Under the pieces are notes generated by a model that did not search any database, was not told the DNA's origin, and saw only the letters and a list, made by a program, of their open reading frames with translations. From assembly GCA_035293945.1 (NCBI GenBank), contig DATGLV010000027.1, forward strand, positions 25,598-89,597: DNA of 64,000 bases, given 5' to 3'. This stretch comes from VAZQ01 sp035293945 (lineage in GTDB: Bacteria > Pseudomonadota > Alphaproteobacteria > Rhizobiales > Xanthobacteraceae). Position 1 is the stretch's first letter. Every line of letters begins with the position of its first letter. Positions 8,438-17,321 of this stretch are shown piece by piece. A program made the translations under genes and the position numbers.

Positions 8438-9190
8438 ATGTTGCACACGATTGTGGTCGAGGCCTCGGAGCGCCGCATCGTCACCGTCCGGCTGAACCGG
8501 CCCGAGCGGGGCAATGCATTCGATCAGACGATGCTGGACGAGCTCGGCGAGACCTTCGCTCGCTTGGCCGCCGATGAGGTCGCCCGGATCATCGTTCTGC
8601 GTGCGAACGGGCGCCACTTCTGCAGTGGAGCCGATCTGTCCGCACCCAAGACCGAACCGGGTGCGCACACCCGCTATTCCTTGCGCGACGTGCTGGGCGC
8701 CCTCGACGCCCTGCCAAAGCCGACGCTCGCGGTGGTGCATGGCGCCGCGGTCGGCGGTGGCGCTGCCTTTGCGGCTTGCTGCGATTGTGTCATCGCGACC
8801 GACGCTGCTTTCTTTTCCATTCCGGAGGTGCGCGTGGGTATGCCACCGCTCGGGGTCGCCCCGTTCCTGATCCGCGCGATGGGACACCGGCAGTTTCGCC
8901 GCTACGGGCTCTCCGGGGAACGGATCGGCGCTGCGGAGGCGCTCCGCATCGGTCTCGTGCATGAGGTCTGCAGTGCGGAAGCTCTGGAGGAGACGCTGGC
9001 ACGCATTGCGGATGCCTTTCTGCACGGCGCGCCGGGCGCGATGCGGACCCTCAAGGCTGCGGCTGCCCAGCTTGCTGCCGCCGGCACTTCCGAGTCCGGA
9101 ATGCCAGGCCATGATTCCAAGACGGCCGAAGCCCTTGAAGGAATCGCGAGCTTCCGCGAGAAACGCAAGCCAAGCTGGTATCCGCAATAA
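8438..9190 (+). CDS. Enoyl-CoA hydratase/isomerase (crotonase) family protein
   Basis: 250 residues from the ATG at 8438, preceded by GAGGTAGGA; the frame is open further upstream but without a ribosome site. The crotonase fold is clear: NRPERGNAFD near residue 20, the oxyanion loop HFCSGADLS, VVHGAAVGGGAAFA, and FFSIPEVRVGMPP, whose Glu matches the second catalytic Glu of crotonase. The first catalytic Glu (GGGxE) is Ala here (GGGAAFA), so the exact reaction may be isomerase or another crotonase chemistry rather than simple hydration. It starts the 16-kb co-directional run and is 16 bp from the acyl-CoA synthetase, so the two probably work together on CoA thioesters. Confidence 0.88.
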   Translation: MLHTIVVEASERRIVTVRLNRPERGNAFDQTMLDELGETFARLAADEVARIIVLRANGRHFCSGADLSAPKTEPGAHTRYSLRDVLGALDALPKPTLAVVHGAAVGGGAAFAACCDCVIATDAAFFSIPEVRVGMPPLGVAPFLIRAMGHRQFRRYGLSGERIGAAEALRIGLVHEVCSAEALEETLARIADAFLHGAPGAMRTLKAAAAQLAAAGTSESGMPGHDSKTAEALEGIASFREKRKPSWYPQ

Positions 9191-9206
9191 CTCACCGGAG
9201 GGCGCC

Positions 9207-11363
9207 TTGGATCTCGAAGCCTCGCAGCGCAGGGTCGCGGCGCTCACGGCCCCGCGCAATGTCGTTCTGGTGGGGGCGAGTGATCGCGCCGGAAGCTGGG
9301 CGGCGCGGGTGTGGCGCAATCTCAATCGTTATCAATTTTCCGGTCCGATCCATCTCATCAATCCGCGGCGAGAGGCGGTCTGGGGAAGGCCGTGCCACGC
9401 GGATTTCAGCTCGCTCCCCGAGCCGCCCGATCATCTGGTCGTGCTGGTGCCGGCAGCCGGCGTTCCGGAGGCCCTGCGCAGTGGCGCGGCGGCCGGCGCG
9501 CGCAGCGCCACAGTGTTCTCGGCCGGGTTTGGCGAGGCGTTCGACCAGGGTGCGGCAGCGCTCGGGCGCGAGCTCGCGGCCGTGATTGCCGACACGGGCC
9601 TCGCGGTCTCCGGCCCCAATTGCATGGGTAATGTCTGCGCCAAGTCGCGCCTCGTCACGCTGACCGAGGACCGGCAGCTCGCTGTGCGGGAAGGTCCTGT
9701 CGCCCTCGCCGGGCAGAGCGGCGGCATGATGATCTTTCTCAACGCGGCGCTCGAAGAGCGCGGCATCTTCGCTGAATATCTGATCACCAGCGGGAACGAG
9801 GCAGGCCTGACGGTCGCGGACTATCTGGCTTTCTTCGCCGGCGAGAGCGAGCTCAAGGTGGTCATCATCTACATCGAGGCGATCGCCGACCGGGAGAAGT
9901 TTGCGGCGACCTGCGGCGCCCTCCGCGCCGCCGGCAAGGAGGTTGTCGCAGTGAAGCTCGGCCGATCTGCAGGGGGACGCACCGCCGCCATGGCGCATAC
10001 GGGCTCGCTCGCCGGCAGCGTCGAAGTATTCGATGCGCTGTGCGCCGAGCTCGGTGTGATCCGCGCCGATACGCTGGACGATGCGGTCGAGATCACGGAG
10101 CTCCTGGTTCACACGGGCGCGCCTTGCGGGCGCCGCCTCGGCGCGATCACGTTGTCGGGCGCATTTCGCGGCCTGCTTCTGGATGCGGCGGAGCGCAATG
10201 GGCTCGAGCTGCCGGCATTGGGGGCGCAGACCACGGAGCGGCTCAACAGCGTGTTGACCGTCGGGTCGCTGGTCGGCAATCCGATCGATGGCGGCTTCGG
10301 GGTGCTGACCAGCGCCGAGAACTATTTGGCTTCGATCAAGGCGATGCAGGCCGATCCCGCGATCGACGTGTTGCTGCTGCAGGAGGCCCTGCCGCGCGAG
10401 CCGGGCTCGGCGCGGGCCGAAAACTATATCGCGATGGTGGAAGAGTATGCGGCAACAGCAGCCAAGCCGATCGCGTTTGTGACGCCGACCTCCCATGGGC
10501 AGACCGACTACAGCCGCGCCTTGCGCGAACGCGCCCCGCACATCTCGTTTCTGCAGGAGGCCAACAAGGCACTACGCGCGATCGCGGCCGTTGCCCGGGC
10601 GCGGGAAGGCGAGCGCCTCGCCGCATCCGCAACACCGGCGCTGTTTCCGGCAGCTTCGGCGCAGCTGCCGAGGCGGAGCGAGATGATGGCGCGCGCCATG
10701 ACCCCGACGCCGTTGAGCGAGGTGGAATCCAAGGCGCTGCTCGCGCCCTACGGCATCCTCGCGCCCACCGAAGCGCTGGTGACTTCATCCGCCGAGGCGC
10801 TGCGCGCCGCCGAACGCATCGGGTATCCGGTGGTGCTCAAGGCGGTCGCCGCGGAGCTCACGCACAAGTCGGATGTCGGTGCCGTCAAGCTCAATATTTC
10901 CGGGCCCGAGGAGCTGGCAGCCGAATATGCGGCGATGGCCGAGCGCCTCCGCGTCGTCCCGCTTGCCGGCATGCTGGTTTGCAGGCAGGTGCGTGGCGGG
11001 CTGGAGCTAATCCTTGGATTGCATCGCGATCCTGAGCTCGGACTTGCGGTGATGGCGGGCAGCGGCGGCGTGCTGCTCGAGCTCGTCCGCGACGTGGCCT
11101 TTTGCGTTCCGCCGGTGAGCCCGCAGAAGGCACGCGACCTGATTGCCCGTACGCGCGTTGGCACATTGCTGGCGGGCTATCGCGGTGCGGGTCCGCTGGA
11201 TGAAGATGCGGTCGTGACCGCCTTGGTGGGCCTGGGCCAGATTGCGCTCCACCTCGGGGACTCGATCGAGTCGATCGACATCAACCCCTTTGTGGCGCTC
11301 TCGCGCGGGCATGGGGGTCTGGCGCTTGACGCACTGGTCGTGCTGCGGAAGCAGTTGGTCTAA
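9207..11363 (+). CDS. ADP-forming acyl-CoA synthetase (acetate-CoA ligase family)
   Basis: 718 residues from a TTG at 9207, with GGAGG 5-9 bp upstream; an ATG-initiated frame from 8961 would overlap the crotonase gene entirely. Domains in order: CoA-binding Rossmann domain (about 8-135, starting RNVVLVGASDRAGSWA), succinyl-CoA-ligase-like domains (about 140-460), and ATP-grasp (about 490-715). H264 in MAHTGSLAG is the expected phosphohistidine; VVLKAVAAELTHKSDVGAVK is the ATP-grasp core. The family makes acyl-CoA from acid, CoA and ATP with ADP as product, or runs the other way. The substrate is unknown. Context suggests activation of an organic acid produced or consumed with the molybdenum enzyme and the crotonase. 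Confidence 0.9.
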   Translation: MDLEASQRRVAALTAPRNVVLVGASDRAGSWAARVWRNLNRYQFSGPIHLINPRREAVWGRPCHADFSSLPEPPDHLVVLVPAAGVPEALRSGAAAGARSATVFSAGFGEAFDQGAAALGRELAAVIADTGLAVSGPNCMGNVCAKSRLVTLTEDRQLAVREGPVALAGQSGGMMIFLNAALEERGIFAEYLITSGNEAGLTVADYLAFFAGESELKVVIIYIEAIADREKFAATCGALRAAGKEVVAVKLGRSAGGRTAAMAHTGSLAGSVEVFDALCAELGVIRADTLDDAVEITELLVHTGAPCGRRLGAITLSGAFRGLLLDAAERNGLELPALGAQTTERLNSVLTVGSLVGNPIDGGFGVLTSAENYLASIKAMQADPAIDVLLLQEALPREPGSARAENYIAMVEEYAATAAKPIAFVTPTSHGQTDYSRALRERAPHISFLQEANKALRAIAAVARAREGERLAASATPALFPAASAQLPRRSEMMARAMTPTPLSEVESKALLAPYGILAPTEALVTSSAEALRAAERIGYPVVLKAVAAELTHKSDVGAVKLNISGPEELAAEYAAMAERLRVVPLAGMLVCRQVRGGLELILGLHRDPELGLAVMAGSGGVLLELVRDVAFCVPPVSPQKARDLIARTRVGTLLAGYRGAGPLDEDAVVTALVGLGQIALHLGDSIESIDINPFVALSRGHGGLALDALVVLRKQLV

Positions 11364-11426
11364 GTTTTCTGGACATTTTTCTCACGATGTGGCTTTTATG
11401 CTCGAAAGAGCGCATCAGAGGTAAAG

Positions 11427-12284
11427 TTGAACCAGCGCACACCCGACCCCGAATCCGTAGTCGCTCGACGCGATGCAGTTCACGGCAGCGGCGACCGCCT
11501 GCTCGCGGTGTTGGGGTTGTTCGCGGCCGACACCCCCCAATGGACTGTCGAGGATGCGGCCGTTCGGCTCGGCGTCTCCACCACTACCACCTACCGCTAT
11601 TTCAAGAAGCTCACCAAAGCCGGGCTGATCAGTCCGGTCGCTGGCGCCGCCTATGTGCTCGGACCTGCCATTATCCAGATGGATCGCCTGATTCAGGCTG
11701 CCGATCCGGTGCTCAACGCTGCGCGCTCCGTGATGATCGAGCTCGCGCGGGATGCCGGGGAAGGCGCAACCGTCCTGCTCTGCCGCCTGTTTCATGACCG
11801 GGTGATGTGCGTGCACCAACTCATGGGGCGCGGCCCGCAGGAGCCGGTGAGCTATGAACGCGGCCGGCTGATGCCGCTCTATCGCGGCGCCACTTCCAAG
11901 ATCATTCTGGCGCACTTGCGTCCCCGCACTTTGAAGGCCCTGTACGCCCACAATGCGGTCGAGATCGCGAGCGCCGGCCTCGGCAGCGACTGGGAGCATT
12001 TCCGCCGGGGGCTTGCGGCGATCCGCCGCGCCGGCGTGAGCGTGAGCCATGGTGAGATCGATCCCGGGCGCATCGGCGTCGCGGCTCCGATCTTCGACAC
12101 CGACCGCGCAGTGCTCGGCAGCGTCAGCCTGGCGCTATCGGCAGCGCATGCGAATGACGAAACCATTGCGCGCCTTGCGCCTTTGACGGTCGCGGGCGCG
12201 CGCGAAATCGAGCGAACCATGAATAGCGGGCCCGGGCAGGCGCGACCGAGCCCCGCCCGCGTCAAGATCGCGCGATCGCGCTGA
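11427..12284 (+). CDS. IclR-family transcriptional regulator
   Basis: 285 residues from TTG at 11427, with AGAGGTAAAG directly upstream. The N-terminal winged helix (about 20-85) includes the recognition part RLGVSTTTTYRYFKKLTKAGL, cut here to its key residues STTTTYRYF. The C-terminal IclR effector domain (about 95-270) includes the loop SYERGRLMPLYRGATSKIIL. Regulators of this family often control aromatic-acid catabolism and bind the pathway substrate or intermediate. It lies between the acyl-CoA synthetase (63 bp) and the molybdenum enzyme (18 bp) on the same strand, so it is the likely local regulator. No operator was identified. Confidence 0.92.
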   Translation: MNQRTPDPESVVARRDAVHGSGDRLLAVLGLFAADTPQWTVEDAAVRLGVSTTTTYRYFKKLTKAGLISPVAGAAYVLGPAIIQMDRLIQAADPVLNAARSVMIELARDAGEGATVLLCRLFHDRVMCVHQLMGRGPQEPVSYERGRLMPLYRGATSKIILAHLRPRTLKALYAHNAVEIASAGLGSDWEHFRRGLAAIRRAGVSVSHGEIDPGRIGVAAPIFDTDRAVLGSVSLALSAAHANDETIARLAPLTVAGAREIERTMNSGPGQARPSPARVKIARSR

Positions 12285-12302
12285 AGCCTTGCGGAGGACG
12301 AC

Positions 12303-15300
12303 ATGACCTTCTCCACCATCAAGCTTTCGCTGATCCTGTTCGGCTTGGCGCAGCTCCTCCGCTACAAGTCCTTCCGCCATCCGGCCTTCCGCGCCCGCCT
12401 CAAGGAGCGCGATCTGGTCGCGCAGGTGCTGGCGCGCGACGAAGGAACCGGCCGCTGGTTCGCATTGAAGGACGGCAAGCTCACCACCGGGGCCGGCCTG
12501 CATCCCAAACCCGACATCAAGCTCATGTTCAAGAACGCTGGTGCCGGCGCGGCGCTGCTGATGCCGCCGATCAACTGGCTCAATCAGATCAACGCGCAGA
12601 AGGATTTCATCCTCACAGTCGACGGCTCGGAGGACCTCAACAACTGGTTCGCGCAGACCATCATGATGAGCCAGAGCGTGGGGCTGAAGATCGGCACCCG
12701 GCTCGAAGACGGCAGCATGCGCTATTGCAACATGACCAATGGGGGGCCGGTCTTCGTCTACGTCAAGGACGGCAAGATCGTGCGCATGACGCCGATCGAT
12801 TTCGGCGATGACGATCCGCCGCCGTGGACCATCGAGGCCAAGGGCGTGAAGCTCACCCCGCCGCGCAAGACGACGCTGGCGCCGCACGGGCAGAACGCCA
12901 AATCGATCGTCTATGCGCCGAACCGCCTGCTCTATCCGATGAAGCGGGTCGACTTCGATCCCAACGGCGCGCGCAATCCGCAGAACCGCGGCAAGTCGGA
13001 ATACGTGCGCATTTCCTGGGAGGAGGCGATCAAGATCGTCACCGATGAGATCAAGCGGCAGAAGCTCACGCACGGGCCCGGCTGCATCGCGGTCTCGCAC
13101 GGCTCGCATCATACCTGGGGGAATATCGGCTATTACCTCTCCGCGCTGTTCCGCTTCGCCAATGCGATCGGCATGACGCGGGTGCATCACAATCCGGACT
13201 CGTGGGAAGGCTGGTACTGGGGCGCGGTGCACCACTGGGGCTACACGCTGCGCGTCGGCCAGTCGGAAACCTACGGCACGGTCGAGGACTGCCTGCAGAA
13301 CTGCGACATGATCGTCTCCTGGGCGGCGGATCCTGAATCAACCTCGGGCTCGTACGGGGCGCAGGAAGGCACGGTGCGCCGGCAGTGGCTCAAGAATCCC
13401 AAGCTCGGCATCAGGGTCGTGCACGTCGACCCCTACTACAACGCGACCGCCCAGTTCCTGCCCGGCAAATGGTTTGCGCCGCGCCCCACCACCTCGGTCG
13501 CGATGGCAATGGCCATCGCCTATGTGTGGATCAAGGAGGGCCTCTACGACAAGGAATACGTGAAGACCCACACGATCGGCTTCGACAAATGGAAGGCCTA
13601 TTTGCTGGGCGAGGAAGACGGCACGCCGAAGACGCCGGAATGGCAGGAAAAGGAGACCGGCGTTCCGGCCAAGGACGTGCGCGCACTTGCGCGCGAATGG
13701 GGCAAGAAGCGCGTCTATCTCGCGCCCGGCGGCTGGGGCAATGGCCACGGCGGCGCCTGTCGCAACCAGACCGGCATCCAGTGGGCGCGCGTGATGGTTT
13801 GCCTCTCGGCCATGCAGGGCCTGGGCAAGCCCGGCTGCAACATGGGCAATCTGCAGTGGGGCTGCCCGCTCGACTTTAATTTCTATTTCCCGGGCTATTC
13901 GGAAGGCGGCATGTCGGGCGATCTGGAGAACACCGCGCTTCCGGTCGAGCTCTATCAGCGCATGCCGCAGCTGCCGTCGATGAATTCGAACGGGCAGACC
14001 ATTCCGCGCATCTGGATGCCGGAGGCGATCCTCGAGGGTAAAGCGGAGGGCTATCGCTGGGTCGGCAAGTCGATCGAGCACCAGTTCGCCAAGTTCGCCT
14101 ATCCGTCGGCGGGCCATTCGCCGGTGCACATGCTCTACAAATACGGCGGCTCGATTCTCTCCACCATGAACAACACCAATCGTTGGGTGAAGATGTATCA
14201 GTCGCCGAACCTCGAATTCGTGGTCAACCAGTCGATCTGGTTCGAGGGCGAGGCCAAGTTCGCGGACGTGCTCCTGCCGGCCTGCACCAACTTCGAGCGC
14301 ACCGACATCAGCGAATGGGCGGGCCTCGGCGGCTACGGCCATCACGGCCAGCAGCAGCTCAACCACCGCGTCATCGTGTTCCAGGCTCCCGCAGTCGCGC
14401 CGCAGGGCGAATCGAAATCGGACTTCTGGATCTTCAACGAGATCTGCAAGCCGCTCGGGCTTGCCAACTACTTCTCGGAAGGCTGCAACGAGATCGACTG
14501 GGTCTACCGCCTTTATCTTGCGTCCGACCTGCCGAAGAAGATCTCGTTCAAGAAGCTGTTGAAGCGCGGCTACTACGTGGTGCCGGCCGAGAAGGAGAAG
14601 CTGCGCGCCCCGGTATCGTTCCGCTGGTTCTGGGAGAACCGCAAGAAAGACGTGCCGGAAGCGCAGCCACTGCCGTCGGACTACACGGAGGAATATCTGC
14701 GCGGCCTGCAGACCCAGTCAGGCAAGCTCGAGTTCGAATGCAACAGCCTCAAGCGCGTCAATGATCCGGAGCGGCCGCCGATCGTCAAATACGAGCCGGC
14801 CTGGGAAGGGCCGCATGCGGGCGAGCGCTACGAGCGCTATCCGCTGCAAATGCTCACACCGCATTCCAAGTATTCGTTCCACACGCAGGGCGACGGCAAG
14901 GACTCGTTCCTCCTCAATATCGAGGACCACCGCGTCAAGGTCGACGGCTATTATTATTGGATCATGCGGCTGAATGGCGAGGACGCAGCCGAGCGCGGCA
15001 TCAAGAAGCACGACTTGGTCAAGGTCTACAACGATCGCGGCGCGGTCATCTGCGCGGCCCTGCCGACGCAGCGGCTGCCGCGCGGCGTCTGCCACGGCTA
15101 CGAATCCTCCGCGATCTACGATCCGATGGGCGAGCCCGGCAAGTCGGTCGATCGCGGCGGCTGCCTCAACCTGCTCACCCCGGAGCGCTCGCAAACCAGA
15201 TCGACGCATGCACTCGCGGGCGCCAATGCTCTGGTCGAGATCGAGCCTTGGGATGGGCGCACGGAGCACCTTGCGGCCGCTTTCGCGACCGGCAAGGAAG

Positions 15301-15374
15301 AGCCGAAGGCAGAAATCAAACAGGAAGCCGCGCGCAAGCAGAAGGCGCCGCCGACGCTGGTGCCGGCGAAGTAA
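12303..15374 (+). CDS. Molybdopterin oxidoreductase large subunit, pyrogallol transhydroxylase/resorcinol hydroxylase branch
   Basis: 1023 residues, with GGAGGACGAC before the ATG. Residues 1 to about 140 resemble an SCP2-like lipid-binding domain; the molybdopterin (bis-MGD) part follows from about residue 165. The blocks GSHHTWGNIGYYL and HNPDSWEGWYWGA are the signature of the Pelobacter pyrogallol-phloroglucinol transhydroxylase alpha subunit. By that match H269 and D299 correspond to catalytic His and Asp, and S300 to the Ser ligand of molybdenum; Y528 or Y532 could be the catalytic Tyr. No N-terminal Cys motif for an iron-sulfur cluster and no Tat motif are present, so it is probably cytoplasmic with all clusters on the small subunit, as in that family. 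Likely role: hydroxyl transfer or hydroxylation on a polyhydroxylated aromatic ring. Substrate not known. Confidence 0.87.
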   Translation: MTFSTIKLSLILFGLAQLLRYKSFRHPAFRARLKERDLVAQVLARDEGTGRWFALKDGKLTTGAGLHPKPDIKLMFKNAGAGAALLMPPINWLNQINAQKDFILTVDGSEDLNNWFAQTIMMSQSVGLKIGTRLEDGSMRYCNMTNGGPVFVYVKDGKIVRMTPIDFGDDDPPPWTIEAKGVKLTPPRKTTLAPHGQNAKSIVYAPNRLLYPMKRVDFDPNGARNPQNRGKSEYVRISWEEAIKIVTDEIKRQKLTHGPGCIAVSHGSHHTWGNIGYYLSALFRFANAIGMTRVHHNPDSWEGWYWGAVHHWGYTLRVGQSETYGTVEDCLQNCDMIVSWAADPESTSGSYGAQEGTVRRQWLKNPKLGIRVVHVDPYYNATAQFLPGKWFAPRPTTSVAMAMAIAYVWIKEGLYDKEYVKTHTIGFDKWKAYLLGEEDGTPKTPEWQEKETGVPAKDVRALAREWGKKRVYLAPGGWGNGHGGACRNQTGIQWARVMVCLSAMQGLGKPGCNMGNLQWGCPLDFNFYFPGYSEGGMSGDLENTALPVELYQRMPQLPSMNSNGQTIPRIWMPEAILEGKAEGYRWVGKSIEHQFAKFAYPSAGHSPVHMLYKYGGSILSTMNNTNRWVKMYQSPNLEFVVNQSIWFEGEAKFADVLLPACTNFERTDISEWAGLGGYGHHGQQQLNHRVIVFQAPAVAPQGESKSDFWIFNEICKPLGLANYFSEGCNEIDWVYRLYLASDLPKKISFKKLLKRGYYVVPAEKEKLRAPVSFRWFWENRKKDVPEAQPLPSDYTEEYLRGLQTQSGKLEFECNSLKRVNDPERPPIVKYEPAWEGPHAGERYERYPLQMLTPHSKYSFHTQGDGKDSFLLNIEDHRVKVDGYYYWIMRLNGEDAAERGIKKHDLVKVYNDRGAVICAALPTQRLPRGVCHGYESSAIYDPMGEPGKSVDRGGCLNLLTPERSQTRSTHALAGANALVEIEPWDGRTEHLAAAFATGKEEPKAEIKQEAARKQKAPPTLVPAK

Positions 15375-15389
15375 CGTAACGAGCCTCCA

Positions 15390-16235
15390 ATGAAAAAATG
15401 GAACATGATCATCGACGTCGCCGAGTGCACCAATTGCAATCTGTGCACGCTCGCGACCATGGACGAATATGTCGACAATGAATTTCCCGGGTATACCAAG
15501 CCGATGCCGAAGCACGGGCACAAGTGGATCAACATCCTGCAGAAGGAGCGCGGCCAGATCACCAACGGGTCGCCGATGATCGACATCGCCTATGTGCCGA
15601 CCATGTGCAATCACTGCGACGCGGCGCCTTGCGTCGCCAAAGCAGGCGGCGCGATCAAGAAGCGTCCCGACGGGATCGTCCTCATCGATCCCGAGAAGGC
15701 CAAGGGCCGTAGAGACCTCGTCGATGCCTGCCCGTACGGGCACATCTGGTGGAACGAGGAGCTAGAGCTGCCGCAGGCCTGGCCCTTCGATGCGCATCTC
15801 ATCGACGACGGCTGGCAGCAGACGCGCGGTCACCAATCCTGCCCGACCGGAGCCATGCGGGCGGTCTCGCTCGAGGATGAGGATATGGCCCGCATGGTGC
15901 GCGAGGAGGGCCTCGAGGTGATGCGGAGCGAGCTCGGCACCAAGCCGCGCGTCTATTACCGGAATCTCTGGCGCTACACGAAATGCTTCATCGGCGGCAG
16001 CGTCTCGGCGGAGGCAGGTGGCGTGGTCGATTGCGTCGAGGGCGCGCGAGTGCGGCTCATCAAGGAGGGCCGCGAGATCGCGCAACAGGCGACCGACAAT
16101 TACGGCGACTTCAAGTTCGACAAGCTCGACGAGAACTCCGGCAAATACACGGTCGAGATTTGCACAAACGGCCGCATCCGAACGATCGAGGCCAAGCTCG
16201 GCGCCAGCATCAATCTTGGCGAGATCCGGATCTAG
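15390..16235 (+). CDS. Iron-sulfur small subunit of the molybdopterin enzyme
   Basis: 281 residues, 15 bp after the large subunit. The ferredoxin-like part (1 to about 200) matches the beta subunit of pyrogallol transhydroxylase, including the stretch DGIVLIDPEKAKG. The last 80 residues (GGVVDCVEGARV onward) match its C-terminal immunoglobulin/transthyretin-like domain. The Cys set is C13, C16, C19, C73, C76, C81, C114 and C151, plus C199 and C215. These could bind two [4Fe-4S] clusters: 13/16/19/151 and 73/76/81/114. The fourth Cys of the first motif is Ala22, and the region that normally holds the third cluster's Cys pairs reads AWPFDAH and GHQSCPTG. One cluster therefore appears to be lost. 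It would pass electrons to or from the large subunit. Confidence 0.87.
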   Translation: MKKWNMIIDVAECTNCNLCTLATMDEYVDNEFPGYTKPMPKHGHKWINILQKERGQITNGSPMIDIAYVPTMCNHCDAAPCVAKAGGAIKKRPDGIVLIDPEKAKGRRDLVDACPYGHIWWNEELELPQAWPFDAHLIDDGWQQTRGHQSCPTGAMRAVSLEDEDMARMVREEGLEVMRSELGTKPRVYYRNLWRYTKCFIGGSVSAEAGGVVDCVEGARVRLIKEGREIAQQATDNYGDFKFDKLDENSGKYTVEICTNGRIRTIEAKLGASINLGEIRI

Positions 16236-16251
16236 GAAAGTCGCGCGCGGG

Positions 16252-16761
16252 ATGGGTATGCACACGGCGCTTGATGCAGATCCTTCCCTGCTGGACCAGC
16301 AGGAGAAGAATTTCGTTGCGAAAATCCGCGAGCATGGATGGTTCGGCACCAACGTCGGCGCCGACGACGAGGGTCCCGGGTTTTCCTATACGACCGGATT
16401 TTGGCTGAATCTCAAATTTCCCGAGATCATCATCTTCTCACTGTCTGGGAAGGTCGCCCACGACACTTTCTGGTATATCTACAAAGAGCTGAAGGCGGGC
16501 GGGGCGTTCGAGATTGGCGAGCCGACGGACACGATATTCGAGAGCTCGCAGGCAGTCCTGCTGGATGTCAATACGCGGCACTTTCCCGAGTTTCTCGGAT
16601 GGAGCCGGTGGTTTTATGGGTCAGACAGCTTCAAGTGCCTGCAGCTGGTCTGGCCGGACCGCGAAGGAAGATTTCCGTGGGATCCCGCCGCAGCCGAGGA
16701 ATTTGTTCGCAGCCAACCCTGCTTGACCGGCGGGGAATGGTCCAGCCTGCGTCGTCATTGA
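16252..16761 (+). CDS. DUF4262 domain protein
   Basis: 169 residues from the ATG at 16252 (AGGAAAG about 13 bp upstream; a second ATG two codons later is possible). It has the DUF4262 pattern: PGFSYTTGFW, FPEIIIFSLSG, and the late LQLVWPDREGRFPWDP block. The family is small, cytoplasmic and of unknown function. It follows the molybdenum-enzyme small subunit by 16 bp, so it is probably in the same transcript. Whether it belongs to the pathway or is a passenger is unknown. Confidence 0.8.
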   Translation: MGMHTALDADPSLLDQQEKNFVAKIREHGWFGTNVGADDEGPGFSYTTGFWLNLKFPEIIIFSLSGKVAHDTFWYIYKELKAGGAFEIGEPTDTIFESSQAVLLDVNTRHFPEFLGWSRWFYGSDSFKCLQLVWPDREGRFPWDPAAAEEFVRSQPCLTGGEWSSLRRH

Positions 16762-16840
16762 CACGACCTGATCATCTGTGCATCGCACGCGTGGGCGCGG
16801 CGCGTTCCGCCCCTTCGCCGACCCTACAGAGCGGGCGAAG

Positions 16841-17314
16841 ATGAGTTCAGCGCAGCTTATTCTTCCCGGCCTGGAAAGCTTCTACCAAGCACTTGGGCCC
16901 TGGGCGGAGGCGCTGCTGCGCGCCGTCGTCGGGCTCGCGCTGGTGCCGCACGGGTTGCGCATGGCGTTCGGCTTCTTCCCGGACACCGGCGGGCCGATCA
17001 AGAACCTGGCGATGATGGCCGAAGCGCTCGACCGCTGGGGCTACCGTCCGGGCAAGCTGTGGGCCCCGCTCATTGCCGCGACCCAGCTGATTGCCGGTCC
17101 GCTCCTGGCGCTCGGGCTGTTCACGCGGGCCGCCGCAGTGCCGATATTTCTGTTCCTGCTCGTGTCCAACTTCGAACGCTGGCGCGTCGGCGGCTATTTC
17201 TGGAACACCCAGGGGCTCGAATACACGCTGATGTGGACGGCCGGCGCCTTCTTTTTTTTGGTGCATGGCGGCGGCTTGATCTCGCTTGACCATGTCATCG
17301 GGCGCGCGTTTTAG
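16841..17314 (+). CDS. DoxX-family membrane protein
   Basis: 157 residues from the ATG at 16841; the frame is open upstream to 16778 without export or ribosome signals. Four membrane segments are visible (about 19-40, 72-95, 100-118, 132-152). The family motif LLRAVVGLALVPHGLRMAFG opens the first. DoxX proteins are small quinone- or redox-linked membrane proteins; the archaeal DoxDA member is a thiosulfate:quinone oxidoreductase subunit, but most are uncharacterised. The gene is 7 bp from the flavin-reductase-like gene, so the two may be coupled. Confidence 0.85.
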   Translation: MSSAQLILPGLESFYQALGPWAEALLRAVVGLALVPHGLRMAFGFFPDTGGPIKNLAMMAEALDRWGYRPGKLWAPLIAATQLIAGPLLALGLFTRAAAVPIFLFLLVSNFERWRVGGYFWNTQGLEYTLMWTAGAFFFLVHGGGLISLDHVIGRAF

Positions 17315-17321
17315 TGAGCTA

